A stretch of 64,000 nucleotides of DNA from NCBI GenBank assembly GCA_025056115.1, contig JANWVM010000002.1, forward strand, positions 18,524-82,523, given 5' to 3'. This DNA is from Gloeomargarita sp. SKYG116 (lineage in GTDB: Bacteria > Cyanobacteriota > Cyanobacteriia > Gloeomargaritales > Gloeomargaritaceae). The translations under genes were made by a program, and so were the position numbers. This document shows positions 55,344-64,000 of the stretch, piece by piece; the first letter of the stretch is position 1, and every line of letters starts with the position of its first letter. Below the pieces are notes generated by a model. It searched no databases. It was not told where the DNA came from and saw nothing but the letters and a program-made list of their open reading frames with translations.

Positions 55344-57116
55344 ATGACGAAAACACGTTCGCAAGCCACGCCCACACTCAAAATCATTCCGTTGGGAGGG
55401 CTGCACGAGATCGGCAAAAACACCTGTGTGTTTGAAATCAATGACGAAATCCTGTTGCTGGATGCTGGACTGGCCTTCCCGACCGAATCCATGCATGGGG
55501 TGCAGGTGGTGCTGCCCGACTTGACCTACCTGCGGGAAAATCGCCACAAAATTAAGGGGATGATCATTACCCACGGCCACGAGGACCACATTGGCGGGAT
55601 TCCCTTCCATCTGCAACAAATTGATATTCCCATCATGTACGGCCCCCGCCTGGCGATTGCTCTGTTGCAGGCGAAGTTAGAGGAAGCAGGGGTCGCGAAC
55701 CGGACGCAGTTGCATCCCGTCGGGCCGCGGGAATTCGTGCGCGTGGGTCAATCGTTTCTGGTGGAATTTATTCGCAATACCCACTCGATTGCCGATAGTT
55801 TTTCGGTGGCGATTCATACGCCGGTGGGCGTGATTATTCACACGGGGGACTTCAAAATTGACCACACACCCGTCGATGGGGAGCGCTTTGACCTGCAACG
55901 CCTGGCGGAATACGGCGAACGGGGGGTGCTCTGTTTGATGAGCGATTCCACCAATGCGGAAGTGCCTGGGTTTACCCCGTCGGAACGGGCGGTGATGCCG
56001 GCGTTGGACCGGGTGTTTGCCGAAGCGCCCGGGCGGTTGTTGATCACCACCTTCGCGTCGTCCGTCCACCGGCTGAACATCATCCTGCAATTGGCCCAGA
56101 AGTACAACCGCAAGGTGACGGTGCTGGGGCGCTCGATGCTGAATGTAATTGCCCATGCCCGCACGCTGGGATATATCCGTTGCTCAGACGATGTCCTGCA
56201 ACCCCTGCACGTGATCCGCAATTTGCCGGATGAACAGGTGGTGATTTTGACCACGGGTTCGCAAGGGGAGCCGTTGTCAGCCCTAACGCGCATCGCCAAC
56301 CGCGAGCACAAGGATATCCAGATTCGCCCGACGGATACGGTGGTGTTTTCGGCCAACCCCATCCCGGGCAACACGATTGCGGTGGTGAACACGATCGACA
56401 AGCTCATGGCCCAGGGGGCAAAGGTGGTTTATGGCAAGGAGCGGGGGATTCACGTGTCGGGGCACGGGTGCCAGGAGGACCAAAAACTCATGCTGGCCCT
56501 GACCAAACCCAAATTCTTTATCCCGATTCACGGCGAGCACCGGATGCTGGTTAAGCACAGCGAGACGGCCCAGGCGCTGGGCATCCCCAAGGAAAATATC
56601 GTGATTGTGGACAACGGGGATGTCATTGAACTGACGCCGGACCGGATACAGGTGGTGGACCGGGTGAAGGCGGGCATTGAACTGGTGGATGCGTCAGGCG
56701 ATGGGATTGTCAGCGGTCAGGTGCTCCAGGACCGGCAACAGTTGGCGGGTGAAGGTGTGGTTACGGTCGCGGCGGCGATTGACGGCCAGGGACAACTCTG
56801 GGCCATGCCGGAAGTCCATATCCGGGGTGTGGTGACGACCCTATCCACCAACGCGCTGCGGCAACTGGTTCACGACACCCTCACCCAAACGGTGCAAGAG
56901 CGCTGGTCGGAATTTGCCGTCAACGGCACCGAAATTGACTGGACAGGACTGCGGGATGCCCTGGAGTCGGCTCTGCAGCGGCTCATCCGGCGGGAGTTCA
57001 AGAGTCAACCCCTGCTTATCTTCCTGCTGCAAACGCCCACGCCTGCGACTGCGCCAGCGACTGAAGACACCCAACGCCGGAGCCGCAAGCGCCGGAATGA
57101 AGTCGCGACGGTATGA
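55344..57116 (+). CDS. rnj: Ribonuclease J
   Basis: A 590-residue metallo-beta-lactamase-fold RNase: ITHGHEDHIGGIPFHLQQID (HxHxDH), NTHSIADSFSVAIHTPVG, HTGDFKIDHTPVD, the beta-CASP region (TTGSQGEPLSALTRIANR) and HVSGHGCQEDQKLMLALTKP. It degrades and matures RNA by endonuclease and 5' exonuclease action. The ATG at 55344 has an AAAGGAG site; a start at 55302 does not. A C-terminal basic tail (RRSRKRRNE) is present. The TGA overlaps the next start (ATGA). Confidence 0.93.
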   Translation: MTKTRSQATPTLKIIPLGGLHEIGKNTCVFEINDEILLLDAGLAFPTESMHGVQVVLPDLTYLRENRHKIKGMIITHGHEDHIGGIPFHLQQIDIPIMYGPRLAIALLQAKLEEAGVANRTQLHPVGPREFVRVGQSFLVEFIRNTHSIADSFSVAIHTPVGVIIHTGDFKIDHTPVDGERFDLQRLAEYGERGVLCLMSDSTNAEVPGFTPSERAVMPALDRVFAEAPGRLLITTFASSVHRLNIILQLAQKYNRKVTVLGRSMLNVIAHARTLGYIRCSDDVLQPLHVIRNLPDEQVVILTTGSQGEPLSALTRIANREHKDIQIRPTDTVVFSANPIPGNTIAVVNTIDKLMAQGAKVVYGKERGIHVSGHGCQEDQKLMLALTKPKFFIPIHGEHRMLVKHSETAQALGIPKENIVIVDNGDVIELTPDRIQVVDRVKAGIELVDASGDGIVSGQVLQDRQQLAGEGVVTVAAAIDGQGQLWAMPEVHIRGVVTTLSTNALRQLVHDTLTQTVQERWSEFAVNGTEIDWTGLRDALESALQRLIRREFKSQPLLIFLLQTPTPATAPATEDTQRRSRKRRNEVATV

Positions 57117-57931
57117 GCACCCTGCGCCGGGACTTTGCCACACGGGAAGCGTTAGTGGCTTACATCGCCCAGGAATTTCCTGAGGCCACGGGGCCAGTGA
57201 GTCCGATACGGGGGGGACGACAGGCGGCTCTAGCGCAACTGGCGGCCATCCAACCAGAGACCTACGGGGATACCCGCAATTATCTGGATGGAACCGTCAC
57301 CCGCCTGTCGCCCTATCTCCGGCATGGGGTCCTCGCGCTCACCGAAGTCCGGGACTGGTTGCAGCAACGGAGGTACTCCTGGAAGACAGCAGAACCATTG
57401 GTGCGGCAATTGGCCTGGCGTGCGTACTGGCAAACGCTGTACGACCAGTGGGGCGACGGCATCTGGGAGGACCGGGAACCCTATAAAACCGGGTGGCAGC
57501 CGGAGGACTACGCCAATGACTTGCCTGGAGATATTCCTGACGCCAGCACGGGGTTGCTGTGTGTTGACAGCTTCAGCCGCGAACTCCAGGACACGGGTTA
57601 CTTACACAATCATGTGCGCCTGTGGCTAGCGGCCTACGTAGTGCATTGGCGGCGGGTGAAATGGCAAGCGGGGGCGCGCTGGTTTCTGGAGCATCTGCTC
57701 GACGGGGACCCAGCCAGCAATAACTTATCGTGGCAGTGGGTGGCTAGCACGTTTAGCCACAAACCCTACTATTTCAATCAGGACAACTTGGCCCGCTACA
57801 GCCGCCGTCGCTGGTGTGAGGCCTGCCCCCACGATGGTCGCGCTACTTGTCCCTTTCGGGGGAGCTATGAACAACTCGCCCGCCGCTTGTTTCCCCATGC
57901 CGACCTCCATCGTCTGGGTACACGGAGATAG
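57113..57931 (+). CDS. Free-standing FAD-binding domain of the photolyase/cryptochrome family
   Basis: A 272-residue protein equal to the FAD-binding C-terminal part of photolyases: NYLDGTVTRLSPYLRHGVLA, VRQLAWRAYWQTLYDQWG, GYLHNHVRLWLAAYVVHWRR and ASNNLSWQWVASTFSHKPYY. It lacks the N-terminal alpha/beta domain, which appears encoded by the next gene. Four cysteines, Cys150, Cys235, Cys238 and Cys246 (WCEACPHDGRATCPF), are spaced like the 4Fe-4S ligands of iron-sulfur bacterial cryptochromes/photolyases (PhrB, CryB). I recall the same C-x2-C...CPF ending in other cyanobacterial homologs. The start overlaps the rnj stop. Confidence 0.85.
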   Translation: MSTLRRDFATREALVAYIAQEFPEATGPVSPIRGGRQAALAQLAAIQPETYGDTRNYLDGTVTRLSPYLRHGVLALTEVRDWLQQRRYSWKTAEPLVRQLAWRAYWQTLYDQWGDGIWEDREPYKTGWQPEDYANDLPGDIPDASTGLLCVDSFSRELQDTGYLHNHVRLWLAAYVVHWRRVKWQAGARWFLEHLLDGDPASNNLSWQWVASTFSHKPYYFNQDNLARYSRRRWCEACPHDGRATCPFRGSYEQLARRLFPHADLHRLGTRR

Positions 57932-58313
57932 CTTGAGCCCCACCAATCCCGCTCTGGCGACCTACCCTAGTGCGCCAGCAGTGTGGGTTTGGGACGACGA
58001 ATTGCTGCGGGCATGGCGCATCAGCCGCAAGCGCATTGTTTTTATTTACGAATGCTTGCTGGAATTGCCGGTGGAGATTCGCCGGGGTGATGTGGTGACA
58101 GAAATCCGGGCTTTTGCTCAGGAAAAGGGCGCGCAAAAAGTAGTGACAACGAGCAGCCCCAGTCCCCGTTTCCAACGGTTCTGCCGGGAATTGGCGCAAA
58201 CGTTAGAAGTAGAAGTTCTACCGGTGCCAGCGTTAGTACCAGTCACACCCGGCATGGATTTGCAGCGATTTTCCCGTTATTGGAAGGTGGCAGAAAAAGT
58301 CATTTATCGCTAA
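57897..58313 (+). CDS. Small protein resembling the N-terminal photolyase domain
   Basis: A 138-residue protein (MPTSIVWVHGDSLSPTNPAL) with an alpha/beta order: strand, PAVWVWDDELLRAWRISRKR, IVFIYECLLELPVEIRRGDV, KVVTTSSPSPRFQRFCREL, VEVLPVPALVP. It resembles the N-terminal Rossmann-like domain of photolyases (FVWHRGDLRLTDNPAL pattern), not their catalytic part. It starts 35 bases inside the FAD-domain gene, in another frame, so the pair is translated together. Together they could make one functional enzyme; antenna binding is not evident. Confidence 0.7.
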   Translation: MPTSIVWVHGDSLSPTNPALATYPSAPAVWVWDDELLRAWRISRKRIVFIYECLLELPVEIRRGDVVTEIRAFAQEKGAQKVVTTSSPSPRFQRFCRELAQTLEVEVLPVPALVPVTPGMDLQRFSRYWKVAEKVIYR

Positions 58314-58398
58314 GTTGTCATGCTTATCGTCCTGTAGGGCACAGGCCCGTCCTAAGCTTCCCTAGCATCCCTGTAGCAAACTCAAGCGGCTTAGTCCC

Positions 58399-59103
58399 AT
58401 GCGTTTTGATGTAGTGACCTTGTTCCCGGAATTTTTCACCAGTCCCCTGGCGACTGGCCTGATTGGGAAGGCTCTGGCCAAGGGCATCGCGACGGTGGTG
58501 TTTACGAATCCCCGCGATTTCACCACGGATAAGCACCAGCGGGTGGACGATGAACCCTACGGGGGCGGGGTGGGCATGGTGCTGAAACCAGAACCCATTT
58601 TCGCAGCCGTGGAATCCTTGCCCCAGTTGCAGCCGCGCCAGGTGATTTTGCTCACGCCCCAGGGGGAACGTCTCACCCAGGCCCACTTCCGGGAATGGCG
58701 CCAGTACGCCCAACTGGTGCTTATCTGCGGGGCCTACGAAGGCTTTGACGAGCGGATTCGCTACTTAGCCGACCGGGAGATTTCCCTGGGAGATTTTGTG
58801 CTCACCAGCGGGGAAATCCCGGCCCTGACCATCATCAATGGGGTCATGCGCCTGCTGCCGGGCACGGTGGGCAAGCCCGATTCCCTGGCCTCCGAAAGTT
58901 TTAGCAACGGCCTATTGGAATATCCCCAGTACACCCGCCCGCCAGAGTTCCGGGGGTGGCGCGTTCCCGACGTTTTACTCTCAGGCAACCACCAGGCGAT
59001 TGCCCAGTGGCGCGCCGAACAACAACGCCTGCGCACCCGTGAACGTCGCCCCGACCTATTGCCGCCCGACGACCCTCAGACCCCAACCGGTACGGCTTCC
59101 TGA
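58399..59103 (+). CDS. trmD: tRNA (guanine(37)-N1)-methyltransferase
   Basis: A 234-residue SPOUT enzyme. It begins [20 protein letters not shown] and has the trefoil-knot motif [20 protein letters not shown] and [16 protein letters not shown], then [17 protein letters not shown]. It methylates G37 of tRNAs reading CCN and similar codons, preventing frameshifts. The length is typical. The 3' end overlaps the convergent glgA by 28 bases. Confidence 0.97.
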   Translation: MRFDVVTLFPEFFTSPLATGLIGKALAKGIATVVFTNPRDFTTDKHQRVDDEPYGGGVGMVLKPEPIFAAVESLPQLQPRQVILLTPQGERLTQAHFREWRQYAQLVLICGAYEGFDERIRYLADREISLGDFVLTSGEIPALTIINGVMRLLPGTVGKPDSLASESFSNGLLEYPQYTRPPEFRGWRVPDVLLSGNHQAIAQWRAEQQRLRTRERRPDLLPPDDPQTPTGTAS

Positions 59104-60572
59104 CGCTCTGGCGCCTGGGACGGCTGTCGTTCCTTCTGCTCCTCGAGTTTTTCTCGTTCCTCAGGGGGCAAAAATTCCGGTGGCAACCCGTGGGTAGGGG
59201 GCAACCCGTAGATGGAGTTGTACAGGGCATGGTATTTCCGCGCCGATTCTTCCCAGGTGTACCGCGCCGCCATGCCCCGCTGTTGCAACGCCCGCCATTC
59301 CTTGCGGTAGCGATAGCCTTCCCAGGCCCGTACCAGGCAGGTGTAGAAGTCCAGGGGTTCATAGCGGTCGAAGCAATAGCCGTTGCCTGTGCCCGCCACC
59401 GGGTCGTGGTGAAACACCGTATCCACGAGACCTCCCGTCCGCCGCACCACTGGGACTGAGCCGTAGCGCAGGGCAATCATCTGGCTAATCCCGCAGGGTT
59501 CAAACCGCGATGGCATGATAAAGGCATCGGTTCCGGCGTACAACCGCCGCGCTAGGGGGTCGTTGAACAGGATTTGCACCGCCACTCGTCCGGGATAGCG
59601 CGACGCCATTTGCCACAACTGGGTCTCGTAGTAGCGGTCCCCCGTCCCCATAATCACAAACTGGGCATCGGTGTAAGCCAGGAAGCGGTCCATGATTTGC
59701 AGGAGCAAGTCAATCCCCTTTTGCTCCACCAACCGGGAGACCATCCCGATCAAAAACTTGTCCCGGTCCACCTCCAGCCCTACCTCTTCCTGCAGGGCCA
59801 GCTTGTTGGCGACCCGCTTGTCGAGGGTTTCGGCGTTGTAGTTCTGGACAATGTGGGGATCGGTTTCGGGGTTGAACACCTCTGGGTCAATGCCGTTGAG
59901 AATCCCTGTGACCTTATCCCCCAGGTACCGCAACAGACCGTCCAGTTTTTCCCCATATTCCGGCGAGCGAATCTGCTGGGCGTAGTTGGGGGAGACTGTA
60001 TTGACCCGGTCAGCGTACTGCAACGCCGCCGCCATCACATTGTGCCCTTGCATGTACCAGGGACACCAGGTCATGCGCTCCAGCTTCCAGCGCCACGGGC
60101 CTTGGTACGCCAGGTTGTGAATCGTAAACACCGTGGTGATGTCGGGGGACTGGTGCATCCACACCGGAATCATGCCCGTGTGCCAGTCGTGGCAATGGAT
60201 AATGTTGGGTTTCCAGTAGTTCCAGGCAAATTCCGCCGCTCCGTTGGCAAAGAGCGTAAACCGCCAGTCCTCGTCCTCCCCATAGTAGATGCGCCGGGGC
60301 ATGAACGCCGGGTGACCAAACAGGTACAAGGGGACATCGCTGTTGGGTAAACGGGTTTCATAAACGTGAAAGTATTGAAACATGGCATACCCTTCCCAGA
60401 TGGGGGTTTTGGGAATGTCCAGCTTTTCCGGCAAAAAGCCGTAATAGGGCAAAAACACCCGGACATCGTGCCCCATCTTTCGGAGCACTTTCGGTAACAC
60501 CCCCACCACATCGGCCATACCGCCCACCTTAGCAATCGGATGGGCCTCCGCAGCCACAAACAAGATACGCAT
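59076..60572 (-). CDS. glgA: Glycogen/starch synthase (GT5)
   Basis: A 498-residue GT5 enzyme ([20 protein letters not shown]): the KVGG ADP-glucose motif, [25 protein letters not shown], and the C-terminal GTD-like [20 protein letters not shown] and [17 protein letters not shown] regions. It adds glucose from ADP-glucose to alpha-1,4-glucan. Its C-terminal tail after residue 470 is charged ([15 protein letters not shown]). GlgA in cyanobacteria occurs as two isoforms; this may be either. Confidence 0.95.
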   Translation of the reverse strand: MRILFVAAEAHPIAKVGGMADVVGVLPKVLRKMGHDVRVFLPYYGFLPEKLDIPKTPIWEGYAMFQYFHVYETRLPNSDVPLYLFGHPAFMPRRIYYGEDEDWRFTLFANGAAEFAWNYWKPNIIHCHDWHTGMIPVWMHQSPDITTVFTIHNLAYQGPWRWKLERMTWCPWYMQGHNVMAAALQYADRVNTVSPNYAQQIRSPEYGEKLDGLLRYLGDKVTGILNGIDPEVFNPETDPHIVQNYNAETLDKRVANKLALQEEVGLEVDRDKFLIGMVSRLVEQKGIDLLLQIMDRFLAYTDAQFVIMGTGDRYYETQLWQMASRYPGRVAVQILFNDPLARRLYAGTDAFIMPSRFEPCGISQMIALRYGSVPVVRRTGGLVDTVFHHDPVAGTGNGYCFDRYEPLDFYTCLVRAWEGYRYRKEWRALQQRGMAARYTWEESARKYHALYNSIYGLPPTHGLPPEFLPPEEREKLEEQKERQPSQAPERQEAVPVGV

Positions 60573-60648
60573 TTTTTTATTCCTTACCGTTTGCCCGAAA
60601 TCGCATCTATTTTTAATACTACGTTACCTGCTACCTCATCGGATAACT

Positions 60649-62079
60649 CTACTGGTTCTTAGTGCAAATGGTTTCCACGACCACACAATCGGCGCCGCCG
60701 ACGCTTTGACAGGACGCCAGGGCCTCTCGACGGGCAACGTCTGGTGTGGTTCCCCAGCCACTCCCGGCGTAATTGCGACTGTCGCGGGCAAGGGCGCCGC
60801 AGGCGTTTTGAAACCAGACCATGACTTCGCAGGGTTTGCCGCCAGAGACCCGCTCGCATTCCTGAATGGCTCGTTTTTCCGCGCTGGCCCGGTCGGGAAA
60901 GTTGTAGCCGTAGCCATAAACCCCGTCCACATTGTTGTAAGCAATTGCGCCAAAGAGTCCGGTTGGCGAGTCAGGGGTAGGTTCAGGCGGGGGCGATTCC
61001 TTCACGATGGGTTCGGGAGTGGATAAGTCCGCCGGCTCTTCGTAAAAAAGCGCCACCAGCACGATCAATCCCACAAACGCCGCTCCCAGCAACCCCAACC
61101 CGATAAATACCCAAGCAATACAGGGCAATCCCCGGGACGATGGGGACTTCGCCGGTGTGGCCGGTGTGACGGGACGGACGGTTTGCATGGTCGCCAGGGG
61201 AACCGTCGGAGCGATGGGGGCGCGAACGGGTGCGGTCGGTTCCAGACTGGGTGTAGCCGTCGTCAGTTCTTGAACCGCCTGCAGGGCTTCAATAGCGCTG
61301 GGATAGCGTTGCCGCCAATCGGGATGCACCATTTTTTCCAGGACGGCGCAAAAGGTGGGACTGACCTGGGCGTGACGTTGCCAGTGCAATTCGCCTGTGT
61401 CAAAGTCCTCCATCTGGCTGGGGGGGAGACCTGTCAAGGCTTGGATCGCCACCACTCCCACCGCATACACATCGCTGCTCAGGCGCGGTTGGCCCCGGAA
61501 TTGCTCGATGGGCATATACCCCCGTGTGCCGATTTGGGTGCCAATGGCCGTTTCGCCCCGGTTATCGGCAATCAGGGTCCCCACCTCCTTCACCGCCCCA
61601 AAATCAATCAGCACAATTCGTCCGTCCGACTGCCGCCGCATCAGGTTGGCCGGTTTGATGTCCCGGTGGACGATATGCCGCTGGTGCACCTGGCTCAATA
61701 CCTCCAGCACATCCAGCAGAAATTGTTTCACCCAGCTTTCCGGGTATTTCTTACCGGGGGTGAGTTCCTGGCTCAGGTCGTGGCCCTCAATAAATTCCTG
61801 CACCAGGTAAAACTCTTGGTCCTGCTCGAAGTGGGCCAGCAGGCGGGGGATGCGGTTGACCGTGGAACCCAATTGGTAGAGCACTTCCGCTTCCCGGTTG
61901 AACAGGCGGCGGGCCACCTCCAGCACCTGGGGATTGGTGGACTGGGGTTGCAATTTTTTGACCACACAGCGAGGATGGCCGGGAAGAAATAAATCCTCTG
62001 CCAAAAAGGTGTGACCAAAGCCCCCACTGCCTAGGGGTTTGAGGATGTGGTAGCGACCCGCCAGGGTAATGTCAGTCAT
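60649..62079 (-). CDS. Ser/Thr protein kinase with extracellular DUF4189 domain
   Basis: A 476-residue membrane protein. The N-terminal kinase domain (about 8-275) has LGSGGFGHTFLAED, the catalytic HRDIKPANLMRR and DFGAVKEVG. A Pro/Thr-rich linker leads to a membrane helix (CIAWVFIGLGLLGAAFVGLI). The C-terminal region (about 370-476) is DUF4189: FGAIAYNNVDGVYGYGYNFP with conserved cysteines (ECERVSGGKPCEVMVWFQNA). The outside domain may sense a ligand or carry a disulfide-stabilised binding fold. The kinase shares the GGFG-HT/RT-FLA... PxCVVK-L signature with the CHASE2 kinase in this window. Confidence 0.92.
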   Translation of the reverse strand: MTDITLAGRYHILKPLGSGGFGHTFLAEDLFLPGHPRCVVKKLQPQSTNPQVLEVARRLFNREAEVLYQLGSTVNRIPRLLAHFEQDQEFYLVQEFIEGHDLSQELTPGKKYPESWVKQFLLDVLEVLSQVHQRHIVHRDIKPANLMRRQSDGRIVLIDFGAVKEVGTLIADNRGETAIGTQIGTRGYMPIEQFRGQPRLSSDVYAVGVVAIQALTGLPPSQMEDFDTGELHWQRHAQVSPTFCAVLEKMVHPDWRQRYPSAIEALQAVQELTTATPSLEPTAPVRAPIAPTVPLATMQTVRPVTPATPAKSPSSRGLPCIAWVFIGLGLLGAAFVGLIVLVALFYEEPADLSTPEPIVKESPPPEPTPDSPTGLFGAIAYNNVDGVYGYGYNFPDRASAEKRAIQECERVSGGKPCEVMVWFQNACGALARDSRNYAGSGWGTTPDVARREALASCQSVGGADCVVVETICTKNQ

Positions 62080-62140
62080 GCCATCGCGCCGGAAATACTA
62101 CCAGTTTAAGGCAAAGCTCCGGCCCGCCGGTTCGATGGGA

Positions 62141-64000
<1,860 letters not shown>

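Noticed and set aside
59574..60350. 258-codon plus-strand ORF
   Set aside because: Antisense shadow of glgA; composition rich in His, Pro and Val, unlike any protein family I know.

Overview
This window is chromosomal DNA from a cyanobacterium. The clearest markers are plastid/cyanobacterial genes: a Ycf37-type TPR protein, a CRR7-like NDH-1 factor, Psb28, two high-light-inducible (Hli) proteins, an RbcR/Ycf30 LysR regulator, a Ycf29/Rre1-type response regulator, a PatA-type pilus/phototaxis che operon, GH57 and GT5 glycogen/glucan enzymes, and two cyanobacterial-style Ser/Thr kinases. The DNA is fairly GC-rich and gene-dense, with many 1-14 base overlaps, GTG/TTG starts and convergent genes whose 3' ends overlap. 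I saw only one HIP1 octamer (GCGATCGC, near 37437), so this is not a HIP1-rich strain. I found no rRNA, tRNA or CRISPR array. I cannot name the species.

Layout. 1-5.3 kb: DUF948/YtxH/Era-like GTPase on the minus strand, then hli, an unknown gene, ycf37, crr7 and plsY, and a pyrB locus. 5.3-9.5 kb is an accessory island: a tyrosine recombinase, a TsaC-like protein with a degenerate active site, a MITE-like repeat, a nonsense-interrupted small gene, an SLC13/ArsB-type permease, and a hicBA toxin-antitoxin pair bounded by 35-base direct repeats. 9.5-20.9 kb: SDR, coaE, rbcR, the DUF1400-cdaA-uppS operon, a cellulose-synthase-like glycosyltransferase, a KH/R3H protein, psb28, a Ctp protease, and a gene encoding only the C-terminal half of CobN. 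20.9-28.0 kb: a five-gene pilG-H-I-J-L chemosensory operon. 28.2-29.5 kb: an IS630-family element that interrupted a small gene. 29.5-38 kb: thioesterase/FHA, CHASE2 kinase, Rre1-type regulator, second hli, GH57, CDF transporter, cyclic-nucleotide-binding protein. 38-43.8 kb: RNase R/II, recR, msrB, guaA, folE. 43.8-53.5 kb: YbjN, ABC exporter, ssb, ribD, a SafE/YedZ-like fusion with an Ig-like partner, a frameshifted FkbM methyltransferase, phosphohexomutase, DUF192, an OmpR regulator with a pseudo-receiver domain, and a ParA plus ribbon-helix-helix pair. 53.5-64 kb: dapA, RNase J, a two-gene 'split' photolyase/cryptochrome, trmD, glgA, kinase-DUF4189, and the start-less end of tkt.

The most promising unusual features are: (1) the two-gene photolyase/cryptochrome, in which the FAD-domain protein carries four cysteines spaced like the ligands of iron-sulfur bacterial cryptochromes; (2) a free-standing C-terminal half of CobN translationally coupled to a coiled-coil protein; (3) a hicBA cassette of exactly 508 bases between direct repeats; (4) an OmpR-type regulator with Glu in place of the phospho-accepting Asp; (5) the ParA/RHH pair; and (6) an ABC exporter whose membrane half and ATPase half differ strongly in base composition.
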